Below the pieces are notes generated by a model that saw nothing but the letters and a program-made list of their open reading frames with translations, did no database searches and was not told the origin of the DNA. Below are positions 41,346 through 50,830 of a stretch of 64,000 nt of DNA, in pieces. Source of the DNA: Paenibacillus uliginis N3/975. Its GTDB lineage: Bacteria; Bacillota; Bacilli; Paenibacillales; Paenibacillaceae. The position numbers and the translations under genes are program-made. Location: NCBI RefSeq assembly GCF_900177425.1, contig NZ_LT840184.1:5639787-5703786 (forward strand), read 5' to 3'. Positions within the stretch are counted from its first letter, which is position 1. Every line of letters begins with the position of its first letter.

Positions 41346-41656
41346 TATAACTACTAATCACTAAACTAAACTCCATAAATAATTAAGGGAAGCACATATT
41401 AAGCACGTTAAATATGGGCTTCCCTTTTTATATCTGTACATAAGAGTCCATAAGCTGCGTTGGATAAATATATCCATAACATTCATATCTTCGAAGTGAT
41501 ATAATGGTCACTCATTATGCATTGGAATTCACCTAAGTAATGATACCGAAAAGTTATTTATGTGTCATGACATCAGGTATAGACTCTGGCCAAAATCGAT
41601 TTAAACATATCGTGGTGGATGAGTTCCAGCCAAATTATGAAAGGGGTTCACTCCAC
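41346..41656. other. 311-bp intergenic stretch with terminator and promoter
   Basis: It contains the terminator of the GH13 gene (41385-41429, AAGGGAAGC / GCTTCCCTT), an inverted repeat TGGATA-AATA-TATCCA (41461-41476) and a perfect -10 TATAAT at 41500-41505 whose -35 is poor. The inverted repeat could be an operator just upstream of that -35 region. A longer frame of the EamA gene enters this stretch but lacks a ribosome binding site. Confidence 0.45.
41385..41429 (+). terminator. Intrinsic terminator after the GH13 gene
   Basis: AAGGGAAGC / GCTTCCCTT with inner CATATT/AATATG pairing, followed by TTTTT. Confidence 0.8.
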
Positions 41657-42574
41657 TTGAAAAAGGTTGTACCAAAGACTGCTTTATCCATTGCATGCCT
41701 TGTCTTGATCTGGGGCTTGTCCTGGTCCATTTATAAGATGGCACTGACCAGTACACCGCCGCTTCTTTTTGCCGGCATGCGTTCTCTGCTTGGAGGCCTG
41801 CTGTTAGCCTTAATTTTGCTGCCAAGCTGGAGAAAGATCAAATGGCGCCAGAATTGGCATCGATACATTATATCAGCCTTGCTCAATGCGGCCTGTTTCT
41901 ACGGCATTCAAACGGTAGGGCTGCTGTATTTGCCGGGCGGCCTCTTCTCCGTCTTAGTATATTTCCAACCCGTACTTATTGGGCTATTTGCCTGGTTGTG
42001 GCTCGGGGAGAAAATGTCAATCGTCAAAGTTCTAGGTCTTATTATCGGCTTCGTCGGCATCCTATCGGTAAGCTCCGACGGCTTAACAGGCAACATCTCC
42101 TTCTTCGGTGTCTTTCTGGCTCTGTTGTCAGCTGTAAGCTGGGCGCTTGGCGTCATCTATGTCAAAAAGGAAAGTTCCCATGTTGACTCCATGTGGATGG
42201 TTGCCCTGCAGTTCGTCATTGGAGGAGGTATACTGACAAGCATCGGAACCGTAGTTGAGAGCTGGTCCAGCATTATCTGGAACGCCGATTACCTGCTCGG
42301 TCTCGGTTTTGGTGCTACCTTCGGAATTCCGGTTGCTTTTGTCATTTACTACAAGCTGATTAATGCAGGTGATGCGAGCAAGGTCGCATCCTTTACATTT
42401 CTTGTCCCACTGATCGCAGTACTGACGGGAACGGTGTTTATGAATGAGCCGTTTACGTACACGCTGCTTGTCGGCTTGATTCTGATTGTAGTCAGTATTT
42501 TCTTCGTTAATTATCAAGGTAAGAAAACTGCGAAGCCTATCAGAGATAGAGATGTAGTCTCTTATGATGCTTAA
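41657..42574 (+). CDS. EamA/DMT-family transporter
   Basis: 305-residue membrane protein with ten predicted helices in two repeated EamA halves (each ends near PLLFAGMRSLLGGLLL and VPLIAVLTGTVFMNEPFTYTLLVGLILIVVSIFFVNY). The family exports metabolites, amino acids or other small molecules; the substrate is not predictable. The start is TTG after GAAAGGGGTTCACTCCAC; the longer frame adds 39 codons without a site. A terminator follows. Confidence 0.87.
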   Translation: MKKVVPKTALSIACLVLIWGLSWSIYKMALTSTPPLLFAGMRSLLGGLLLALILLPSWRKIKWRQNWHRYIISALLNAACFYGIQTVGLLYLPGGLFSVLVYFQPVLIGLFAWLWLGEKMSIVKVLGLIIGFVGILSVSSDGLTGNISFFGVFLALLSAVSWALGVIYVKKESSHVDSMWMVALQFVIGGGILTSIGTVVESWSSIIWNADYLLGLGFGATFGIPVAFVIYYKLINAGDASKVASFTFLVPLIAVLTGTVFMNEPFTYTLLVGLILIVVSIFFVNYQGKKTAKPIRDRDVVSYDA

Positions 42575-42600
42575 CCGTTGTAACGCTGCATATGATTAAA

Positions 42601-42646
42601 AAAGGGGGTGTCCCAGGTCAATAGACCTTTTGGGACACCCCCTTTT
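42601..42646 (+). terminator. Strong intrinsic terminator
   Basis: GGGGGTGTCCCA / TGGGACACCCCC with GGTC/GACC inner pairing and TTTT, after the EamA gene. Confidence 0.88.
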
Positions 42647-42681
42647 CGTTATCTGAACGACGGAAACCAAACCATCACCCT

Positions 42682-43410
42682 CTACACTTCCTTGCGCTGG
42701 AAGTAGATAAAGCCTGCGATAAAGAAGAGCAGAAACCCACCAATTACGACAGGCATTAACGTTTGAAAAGGTACCGAAAAAGCTCCGAATCCTTCTTCAC
42801 CAGATGGCATCATTGCTAGCAGCGGCTGTGCCCATGGATAGTACGGGGCGTATGTTGCCGAGTTCGCCACGAGAATATTCGGAATCGTGAATACAACATT
42901 CAGTGCTAGCGGTGCTGCAAAGCTGCTCCAGGCTGTGGATACAGCCAACTGAAGTGCCGCCAAAGGCAGGCAGGCTGCCCAGCCGCCAAGCAAGCTTGTC
43001 GCTATCATGTCCCATGGTAAGGGCTCCTTAATGCCGTGGAACAATCCTGTGACAAGAACAGCCCCCAGAAACAGCAGCTGTGTAGCAGCCAGTATAAGAC
43101 CAACGATGGAAAACTTAGCGAAATATACGGCTCCGCGTGAAATCGGCATGACAAGTAGCTGCTTCCAGCCGCCACCAGAATGCTCATATCGACAGACCAT
43201 GGCGCCCAGCATCCCGGTCAGGATCGGAAGAAACAGCAGAGCATGCATACTGGCCATCAAGGCAACTAAAACGTGCCATGGCATCAAGGAATTTCCTTGG
43301 GTAATTCCGATCAGAAGAGCAAGCGCCGGGCTCAGAATGATCTGGAGCCATATGACAGGGCTGGACAATTTCAACCATTCGGAAGATAAAGCTCGAAAGT
43401 AGGATGCCAT
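42682..43410 (-). CDS. ABC-2 permease (LanG-like)
   Basis: 242-residue membrane protein with six helices, beginning MASYFRALSSEWLKLSSPVIWLQ and containing the loop GAMVCRYEHSGGGWKQLLVMPISRGAVYFAKF common to lantibiotic-immunity permeases. It starts one base after the stop of the LanE-like permease gene. It should form a heteromeric transporter with that permease and the LanF-like ATPase, removing a membrane-active peptide such as a lantibiotic; the substrate is unknown. Confidence 0.85.
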   Translation of the reverse strand: MASYFRALSSEWLKLSSPVIWLQIILSPALALLIGITQGNSLMPWHVLVALMASMHALLFLPILTGMLGAMVCRYEHSGGGWKQLLVMPISRGAVYFAKFSIVGLILAATQLLFLGAVLVTGLFHGIKEPLPWDMIATSLLGGWAACLPLAALQLAVSTAWSSFAAPLALNVVFTIPNILVANSATYAPYYPWAQPLLAMMPSGEEGFGAFSVPFQTLMPVVIGGFLLFFIAGFIYFQRKEV

Positions 43411-43411
43411 A

Positions 43412-44128
43412 TTAGTTCACATCCCTTCGATTGAAATGAATCAGTCCGGCCAGTGTAATAACGGCACCGAGTAGAAGACCAGCGCTGATCACTTTGGTCT
43501 GTCCGGGACCGATGTATGCCATCAGAGGCCACTTCAAAGGCATCCAGTCAGGAAACTTAAGGGCGAACAACGAGACAACCGAAGCCGTAACCCCAAAGCT
43601 TACGGCTATCCCCTGATTTTTCGTGGTCAGTGACAACCACAACTGCAGGGCCAGCAGCGGAACGGCGCCCATAAGCGGAACTAACCCGAGGCGTATAAGA
43701 TCTCCATACGGTATGTTTTGCATATCCATTCCTAAGGCAAACCCAAGTACGGGTGTCCCGACACTCAGCAAAATACAAGACACGCACAAGACCAATAACA
43801 CCATCACAAATTTGGCACTAAATACAGCAGTTCGTGTGATTGGCAGTGCAAGCAGCTGCTTCCATGAACTGAGCTGATTCTCGACATTCGCCACAAGTGA
43901 ACACACTAGCGTTATCCCAAGAATAATGGCGATGGGCACAAACATTAAAATATTCTCGATCAATCCGCCCCAAGGATCAGCTGCGTATACTTTCATCAAG
44001 TAGTCGTACCGAAGTCCAAAATTCAAGGCCTGCATGGCAATGAGTCCGATCGGGGCGATCAAGGCAAGAAGCCAGATGCCTTTACCGCGAATTTTCAGGA
44101 AATCGGCGGACAGTGCGCGGACCATCAT
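43412..44128 (-). CDS. ABC-2 permease (LanE-like)
   Basis: 238-residue membrane protein with six helices and the loop LVCSLVANVENQLSSWKQLLALPITRTAVFSAKFVMVLL, homologous to the other permease (GWKQLLVMPISR) in position and sequence, so the two probably arose by duplication. The start overlaps the ATPase gene stop by four bases. It forms the transmembrane part of a LanFEG-like immunity transporter. Confidence 0.86.
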   Translation of the reverse strand: MMVRALSADFLKIRGKGIWLLALIAPIGLIAMQALNFGLRYDYLMKVYAADPWGGLIENILMFVPIAIILGITLVCSLVANVENQLSSWKQLLALPITRTAVFSAKFVMVLLVLCVSCILLSVGTPVLGFALGMDMQNIPYGDLIRLGLVPLMGAVPLLALQLWLSLTTKNQGIAVSFGVTASVVSLFALKFPDWMPLKWPLMAYIGPGQTKVISAGLLLGAVITLAGLIHFNRRDVN

Positions 44129-45039
44129 TGTACGCTCCCCTTTCCGACGATTTCCATGAAGATATCCTCCAGCGACTTTCGCTTCTCTTCAACACGGTAA
44201 ACCGCATGTTGATTCTCGACCAGCCGTTTCACGAGCATAGCAACCTTAGCATCCTGCATAGGTTCTAGTTCCAACATTTGACCCTGAAGCTTCCCGTCAC
44301 ACCCCATATCGAACGCAAGCCCCATGGCAAGCTCCGGCTCAGATACAGACAAGCGGAATCCACTCGAAGACTGGGACACCAGGTTTTGGATTGTATCCTG
44401 GAACACCATCTGTCCCTCTCGGATAATCCCAACCCTGCCCGCCATCTGTTCCACTTCACTGAGCAGGTGGCTTGAGACCAGCACAGTGATCCCGTGCTGC
44501 TTCGGCATATTTTTAATCAGCTCACGGATTTCCTGAATCCCTGAAGGATCAAGTCCGTTCGTCGGCTCATCCAGAATCAGCAGCTCCGGATTTCCAAGAA
44601 GGGCGGCCGCAATGCCAAGCCGCTGCTTCATACCAAGGGAATAACCTTTCACCGGACGTTTCGCTTCCTTCGTCAAACCTACAATATCCAGAACTTCCGC
44701 GATCCGGGATTTCGGGCCTCCGATAATCCGCCGCAATGTTTCCAAATTCTCAACCGCGGTCAAATGCCCGTAATACGATGGATACTCCACCAGCGAACCT
44801 GTTCGGCGCAAAATATTCATTTTTTCTTTCGTCAAATCCTTGCCGAACAGATGAATCGATCCCTTCGTCGGCTTGATCAGCCCAAGCAGCATCCGTATCG
44901 TGGTTGTTTTCCCAGCTCCATTCGGTCCCAGGAATCCGTAAATATCGCCTTTTACAATTTCAAGATTCAAATTATCGACGGCCGCGCGATTGCGGTACGT
45001 TTTGTATAACCCTTTTGTTTGAATGACTAATTCACTCAC
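44125..45039 (-). CDS. ABC transporter ATPase (LanF/BcrA-like)
   Basis: 304 residues. Walker A GPNGAGKTT, signature YSLGMKQRLGIA, Walker B LLILDEPTNGLDPSG, H-loop SSH. It has the roughly 90-residue C-terminal extension of lantibiotic/bacitracin ATPases (LEDIFMEIVG). Start chosen as GTG at 45039 with GAGGTGATGAGC upstream; ATG at 45045 is too close to the site. It is downstream of the kinase gene and overlaps the LanE-like permease gene. Confidence 0.92.
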   Translation of the reverse strand: MSELVIQTKGLYKTYRNRAAVDNLNLEIVKGDIYGFLGPNGAGKTTTIRMLLGLIKPTKGSIHLFGKDLTKEKMNILRRTGSLVEYPSYYGHLTAVENLETLRRIIGGPKSRIAEVLDIVGLTKEAKRPVKGYSLGMKQRLGIAAALLGNPELLILDEPTNGLDPSGIQEIRELIKNMPKQHGITVLVSSHLLSEVEQMAGRVGIIREGQMVFQDTIQNLVSQSSSGFRLSVSEPELAMGLAFDMGCDGKLQGQMLELEPMQDAKVAMLVKRLVENQHAVYRVEEKRKSLEDIFMEIVGKGSVQ

Positions 45040-45109
45040 GCTCATCACCTCGGGATTAACTTTAAACCCCAAAGGTTAAATCCAGGTCGTCCTTCTGTTT
45101 AAAAAAAGT

Positions 45110-46510
45110 TTAAATTTTGCGTGACAGCGTAATTGACGTCCCCTCGGGAGAGGATTGAACCTGGACATCAATTCCCATTTCTCTGGTCAGGTAATCTACA
45201 ACAGCCAGTCCAATCCCGGCCCCTTTATCGAACGATCTTCCGCCCATGCCTGGACCTTTGTCGGACACGATGATAGCCATCCCCTTACCAGGCAGCTCCT
45301 TCGAATAAATGCCGATGTATTGCCCTGACTTCGCATGACGGACCACATTTTGAAACAGATTGTCCAAAATACGCTTGAACCACAGCACATCGATCGGCCA
45401 GATTACCGGCTCATCCTGAAGATCGATATCTGCTTCGATTCCTTCTTTTTCCCACAACGGATACCATCCTGCCGCACTCTCGCGCACCAAACGCAGCACA
45501 TCGGACGGCTCCGGATTCAGCTCGGCACGCCCGCTAGTGAGCAGGCTGTATGACAGCAGGTTATCGATCAGACCACCCACATCCCCGATCTTCGATTCCA
45601 TCAGTGTTAGCGACTCTTTTCCCGTATCACTTAACGGCTCGTTCCCCATCGAAAAAATATGACTCCGTATCACCGTCAGCGGCGTTCGCAAATCATGCGA
45701 CAGATTAGCAATGAGCGATTTCCGCAGCTCCTCTTCTTCCTTCTCCCGCTGACGCCCCTTCTCCAGTTGGGCCACCATATGGTTATAAGCCTCTTCCAGC
45801 TGTCCGATTTCATCTGGCTTGTTAAGCTGGATCTGGGTAGGGATTCCCGTCTCTCCCGGGGAAGTCATGGCATCACGCAGATGCAGCAGTCGTTTGCGGA
45901 TACGCACAAAAAACATCCATGATATGAGAATAAACATAATGAACATGGTGAGCATAAATAAGATATAAATGGCAGTTCGACTACCTATCGGATCCGGTTC
46001 ATTAATATAACTTCGGGGTAGCTGCATCACCATAAAGCCCTGTCCGCCATCTTTTTTGCCGCCGATCAACGCTACAGTTGTGAACGGATCCGTCCCGACA
46101 GACTGTTTCATAAATTGCACGGTATGCTCTGAACTCCACTGCTCAGGAATCTCTTGTCCGCCGGGAAGCTCCAGCCGGGTCCGGCTGCTGGCGTCAACCC
46201 AGAAGATTGAAGTTTCAGGGTATTCCTGCCTAATCTCCCGGAGGCGTTCGTTGATCCGCTCTGGAGATTGTCCGCCAAGCTTCGCTGCTTCCTGATGCCA
46301 CATTTCCTCCAAAACCTTTCCATTGGCGTACTTACCTGGAGGAGTCGGCTCATTATTCAACACGGTATCATTTACAAACCAAAAAAATACCGAGGCCAGT
46401 GGAAACATGATCGGCATAAAAATCATTGCAATCAAAATAATGAGCAAATACCGGGAGGTTAACGAGTTGCGAAACCTTCCCTTCTTCCTCTCTTTATACC
46501 GCCATTTCAT
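45110..46510 (-). CDS. Sensor histidine kinase with two TM helices and HAMP
   Basis: 466 residues. TM1 about 22-45 and TM2 about 175-197 border an extracytoplasmic sensor domain (about 45-175, containing ANGKVLEEMWHQEAAKLGGQ and VDASSRTRLELPGG). A HAMP domain (MTSPGETGIPTQIQLNKPDEIGQLEEAYNHMVAQLEKG) precedes HisKA (LIANLSHDLRTPLTVIRSH) and HATPase (DNLFQNVVRHAKS, DKGPGMG, GIGLAVVDYLTREMG). It should sense a cell-envelope signal, likely the antibiotic. Start overlaps the regulator's stop by ATGA. Confidence 0.9.
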   Translation of the reverse strand: MKWRYKERKKGRFRNSLTSRYLLIILIAMIFMPIMFPLASVFFWFVNDTVLNNEPTPPGKYANGKVLEEMWHQEAAKLGGQSPERINERLREIRQEYPETSIFWVDASSRTRLELPGGQEIPEQWSSEHTVQFMKQSVGTDPFTTVALIGGKKDGGQGFMVMQLPRSYINEPDPIGSRTAIYILFMLTMFIMFILISWMFFVRIRKRLLHLRDAMTSPGETGIPTQIQLNKPDEIGQLEEAYNHMVAQLEKGRQREKEEEELRKSLIANLSHDLRTPLTVIRSHIFSMGNEPLSDTGKESLTLMESKIGDVGGLIDNLLSYSLLTSGRAELNPEPSDVLRLVRESAAGWYPLWEKEGIEADIDLQDEPVIWPIDVLWFKRILDNLFQNVVRHAKSGQYIGIYSKELPGKGMAIIVSDKGPGMGGRSFDKGAGIGLAVVDYLTREMGIDVQVQSSPEGTSITLSRKI

Positions 46511-47181
46511 ACTCTCACCCGGTAGCCCAGCCCCCGAACCGTCTCAATAATTTCCGGTGATGCGGGGTCTTTTTCCAGCTTCTCGCGCAGATATCGGATA
46601 TGGACCATCAGCGTTTTGTCCCCTTCGATATAGGACTCTCCCCAGACCGCTTCATAGATCTGCTCCTTCGTCATCACCCTTCCCTGATGCCGGAACAAAT
46701 ACATAAAGATCTGAAACTGCTTGCCTGTCAACATGATCTCCTCTTCTGTCTCCTGATTCACAATCCGGTTCTCATCCTCATATACGGTTAAATGCTTGAG
46801 CACCGCCGGCTCCGCAGAATTTACAGCAAAACGGCGAAGTAGAACCTCTACTCTTGCCGCCAATTCATCGGGGTGAAACGGCTTCGTCAAGTAATCATCT
46901 GCGAACTGCAGTCCTTCAAGCTTATCGTCAATCGACGTACGGGCCGATAGCATCAAAATCGGCATACCAGGGTACGCCCGTTTGATACGCTGGCCAACTG
47001 TGAAGCCGTCAAGTCCGGGCAGCATGACATCCAAAATCGCCAGACTGCACGATGACGCCGACTCCACTGCTTTTTCTCCGCCCGTAAGCCAGATGACACC
47101 GTAACCTTTCTCCTTCAAAAAACCGTTTACCCATTCACCGATCTCCCGGTCATCCTCGATATATAACAGAGTTGCGCTCAC
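46507..47181 (-). CDS. OmpR-family response regulator
   Basis: 224 residues. Receiver domain: Asp10/Asp11 (IEDD), phosphoacceptor Asp51 (LAILDVMLPGLDG), Lys in DDYLTKPFHPDEL. The DNA-binding winged helix includes IMLTGKQFQIFMYLFRHQGRVMTKEQIYEAVW and VHIRYLREKLE. Start is GTG after AAAGGAAGAGCTGTT. First gene of a five-gene unit: regulator, kinase, ATPase, two permeases. It presumably activates the transporter genes. Confidence 0.93.
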   Translation of the reverse strand: MSATLLYIEDDREIGEWVNGFLKEKGYGVIWLTGGEKAVESASSCSLAILDVMLPGLDGFTVGQRIKRAYPGMPILMLSARTSIDDKLEGLQFADDYLTKPFHPDELAARVEVLLRRFAVNSAEPAVLKHLTVYEDENRIVNQETEEEIMLTGKQFQIFMYLFRHQGRVMTKEQIYEAVWGESYIEGDKTLMVHIRYLREKLEKDPASPEIIETVRGLGYRVRV

Positions 47182-47367
47182 AACAGCTCTTCCTTTCTAT
47201 TCCATTTCATCTATTCTATGTTTTGCATTATAACATGTACGAGAAAAAGTGCCTGTACGCAGCCTGAACAAAACAGATTGAAATGTCGTCCGTTATGACA
47301 AATAATGAAGCTGATTACCGCGAATACACGGAAAATCACAACATCGACATTAAAGAGAGGTGATCTC

Positions 47368-49202
47368 ATGCCGCAACCATACCTACTCCGGAAGTTCCAC
47401 AGATCGACTTTTCGAAGCAAGCTTGTATTGACCTACGTGCTCATTATCGTTGTACCGGTCATATCTGCCATGTTCATCTCCGGCATGCAGTTGTACAAGC
47501 AAACCAACTCCGACTATGAGGAAATATTGAAGCAATTGGACAGTCGGACACATGTAAGCATCAACGACTTTTTTACCAATCAAGCCCGCTACTCTTTCTT
47601 TTATTTAACGAATTTCAAACTGAGCGCCATTCTGGAAAAGTCAAAACGTGCTACGGAAAAGGTGTACATTGATGATGCCAACTACATGCACACCTCCATG
47701 GAACAGCTTGTACTTATTAACGGGATATCGCTATGATCTCTGCGCTTGCCCCCAATGGAAGCGTGTACGGGAGCCAACCCGAAAAGGCCGGTGAAATCGT
47801 AAGGACGGTTGACGAAATCGGCCCCAGCCGCCTCCAAAACAATCATTTTGTAGTACATATCTCAGAAGGTGAAAATGCGAAGGAGCGTACCAATCATCGT
47901 ATTTCCATCGTACGCTATTTATCGGACCTGAACGTGAATAACGCTCAGGAAGGATATGCAAAAGTTGATATCTATGATAAAGCCGTTGAAAATATGCTCG
48001 GCGGCATCTCAAATGACGGATTAAAGCTCGGAACCATGATTCTGTCAGGGGACACGATGGTCTATACCTCAGATGGAACACTGAATCAGCTAAGTCCGGA
48101 GGAATCCAAACCATTCACATCCCGCGCCCCCAATCATACGGCAGGAAACAATCAAATTATGCGAATGAACTGGAATGGACAACCCTATCTGATCAGCAGC
48201 ACGATCAATACGGTAACCGGTTGGACAGTCATCCATTATATCCCTGTTGCCCAAATAACAGACACCTTTCTCAGCAATACATTGAACTATGTGTTCATTA
48301 GCATTTTGGCACTCATAGCAGCACTGGCACTCGCATTCTTTTTCCACCGTTATTTCATCCATCCGATCTTAAAGCTTAGCGGATCAATGAAAATCGTTGA
48401 TTCAGAGCACTTGGCCCATACCGTTATCCAAAGTAACCGGGAGGATGAAATCGGGAGGCTCATCAACAGCTACAATGCCATGATTTATCGAATAAAGACT
48501 AGCCGCGAATCGGAAATTACGGCAAGCAGCCTGCAGAAAAAAGCAGAGCTTAAAATGCTTCAGTCGCAAATTAATCCGCATTTTTTATACAACACGTTAA
48601 ATGCCATACATTCCATATCAGAACTTCATCGCATGGATCACATATCCACCATGACCAAGAGCTTATCCAGCATTTATCGCTATAACATCAAGTATGGAGA
48701 TGTGGTCACGGTCGGAAAAGAGCTTGAGCAGGTCGAGCACTATATTCAAATTCAACAAATTCGTTTCTTTAACAAGTTCCAGGTAGAGTACAACATCGAT
48801 GACGATGTTCTGGATTGCAAAATCATCAAATTTTTAATACAACCGATTATCGAAAACTCCTTCTACCATGGGTTGGAACCGAAAGGCGGCACCGGTGTGC
48901 TTCGTCTAACCATCAAGCGGCGTAGACAGTTTCTTTATATTTCCGTCTATGATAATGGAATTGGCATTCCGGAAGAGAAGCTGACTGAACTGAGGGCAAT
49001 GCTGAAGCAGGATGAGTACACACTGGTAGAGGATCTTGATCGGAACTTTGGGATGAGGAATGTTCACGCCCGGATCAAGCATTTTTACGGTGCAAGCTGC
49101 TGGATGAATGTCATCAGTGAAGAGCAAGCAGGTACAACGATTATGATGCATATTCCGTTCAACAAGGAGGTTAGCACACATGAAAATTTTAGTAGCAGAT
49201 GA
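47368..49202 (+). pseudogene. YesM-type sensor histidine kinase, interrupted by a frameshift
   Basis: Two overlapping frames (47368-47736 and 47733-49202) encode one kinase of about 610 residues. The first holds the N-terminal cytoplasmic part, TM1 (LVLTYVLIIVVPVISAMFISG) and the beginning of the sensor domain. The second holds the remainder of the sensor domain, TM2 (LNYVFISILALIAALALAFFF), HAMP, the His-kinase box (SQINPHFLYNTLNAIHSI) and HATPase (DNGIGIPEEKL). A GGG at 47722-47724 appears to be one G short of GGGG; with the extra G the reading continues LINGDIAMISALAPNGSVYG without a break. The start ATG follows AAGAGAGGTGATCTC. It is either a true pseudogene, phase variation at a G-run, or a sequencing error. 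Confidence 0.8.
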
Positions 49203-50700
49203 TGAATTTTTCGCCAGAAAAGCAATCGTTCAGATGATACAAGATTGGGATGCAAGCACACTTGTCATAGAAGCTGAGGATGGCACTGCCGCTCTAAAAA
49301 TCATTGATGAAGAAGTTCCTGACTTGCTGATAACAGACATTCGCATGCCGGGGATGGATGGTATTCAGTTAGCTGCACATATTCGAAAGAATCACCCTTC
49401 GATACTTGTAACGATTATTAGCGGTTATGATGACTTCACTTACGCGCGCGAAGCGATTCAATATAAAGTGGAGAACTATTTATTGAAGCCCGTAGATCGG
49501 CAAGAGCTAACCCCTTTACTGAAGCAACTGAAGGAGCGTGTCGCAGATCGGCAAGAAACGTCGCTTGAATTTGCCATGTCAGCCTGCTTCTACGAAGAAG
49601 CAGGTCGCAACCTTCCGGCTTTGGAGGCTGCATTGGGCAGCAGGAACTATGAATCTCACACAATGGTATTTCTGCATCACCCATCCCAGTACAGGGAACT
49701 AACGACCATCGCAAAGGAAGTATTCCTGCGAAACAACCTCCAAACATTTATCATGACCGATAAATTCCAGCCACAGCTTCTGATTGCCTGGATTCGCTCC
49801 AAAACAGCATCAGGTCAGGGACTGCATGACAGCGTCCATTCACTCTGTGACAGAATTAATCGGAAGTTAACAGGCATTACAGGAGAGTCCTGCGCTGCCA
49901 TCGGAATTAGTTCTGCTCTAACCGATCTGCGTCAGCTGGACGTATCCCTGAAGGAAGCTAAACTTGCGGCGCTGCAAAGCTTCGTGCATGGCCACGGCAA
50001 AACTGTAAGGATCGAGCACATTGGCAATGTGTATCACTATGATGCTGCACTAATTCAGGAATGGACTGGCGTATTCAACCAAAAAGCGATCAACCATCAA
50101 GTCACTGAAATGGCTGGCATGATTCGCTCCTGGCTTGCCGACTCCGCTAAAAAGCAGTTCTCGGTTCATATGGTTCAAGACTCGCTTGCTGCCGCTGTAA
50201 ATATGATCAACACCCTTATCGGCCGTTCCAACAGCGAGACCGCATCTTCCTACATAGAACAGCGGAACCTGTTCGAGTTCACTTCCATCCACGAAGCCGG
50301 TGAAGATTTAATCGCGAAGCTAAGCACGGTTATTGAGCAATTGAAACGAAGCGAAGCCAAGAGAGATATCGTTCAGGACATTAAAGACTTTGTCGAGGCC
50401 AATTACAAAAACCGAATCGTTCTTGACGATCTTGCGAAGCATCGCTATTTTGTCGACCCAAGCTATCTTAGCCGGTTGTTTAAACGAAAATGTGGAATGG
50501 GATTTACCCAATATCTTTTATCCGTTCGAATGGACAAAGCCAAAAAGTTGCTTGAGAGCACATCCTATCATTTGCCGATTGCTACAGTGGCAAGCGAAGT
50601 CGGCTTTAATGATTACTCTTATTTCATCCAGATGTACAGAAAGGTTTACGGTGCAACGCCGGGAAAATCCAGAAGCGAGAAAAATCCTAAAAATTATTGA
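49180..50700 (+). CDS. AraC-family response regulator (YesN-type)
   Basis: 506 residues. Receiver domain with Asp7/Asp8 (VADDE), phosphoacceptor Asp53 (LLITDIRMPGMDG) and Lys in NYLLKPVDRQEL; a long middle region (about 125-395); and a C-terminal AraC HTH pair (IVLDDLAKHRYFVDPSYLSRLFKRKCGMGFTQYLLSVRMDKAKKLLESTSYHLPIATVASEVGFNDYSYFIQMYRKVYGATP). The partner kinase is the interrupted upstream gene, which overlaps it. It likely activates the adjacent sugar ABC operon. The ATG follows ACAAGGAGGTTAGCACAC. Confidence 0.93.
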   Translation: MKILVADDEFFARKAIVQMIQDWDASTLVIEAEDGTAALKIIDEEVPDLLITDIRMPGMDGIQLAAHIRKNHPSILVTIISGYDDFTYAREAIQYKVENYLLKPVDRQELTPLLKQLKERVADRQETSLEFAMSACFYEEAGRNLPALEAALGSRNYESHTMVFLHHPSQYRELTTIAKEVFLRNNLQTFIMTDKFQPQLLIAWIRSKTASGQGLHDSVHSLCDRINRKLTGITGESCAAIGISSALTDLRQLDVSLKEAKLAALQSFVHGHGKTVRIEHIGNVYHYDAALIQEWTGVFNQKAINHQVTEMAGMIRSWLADSAKKQFSVHMVQDSLAAAVNMINTLIGRSNSETASSYIEQRNLFEFTSIHEAGEDLIAKLSTVIEQLKRSEAKRDIVQDIKDFVEANYKNRIVLDDLAKHRYFVDPSYLSRLFKRKCGMGFTQYLLSVRMDKAKKLLESTSYHLPIATVASEVGFNDYSYFIQMYRKVYGATPGKSRSEKNPKNY

Positions 50701-50830
50701 GAAGCCAAGGAATGAATAAAGAACAGTTTTATCCTATTCATACAGTCAGTTCTCTCCTATTTTCAGCTGCTGACCGCTTGCTACAATGAACCCGTGCACG
50801 TTACATACTTACTCAAAAGGAGCTGAAATA

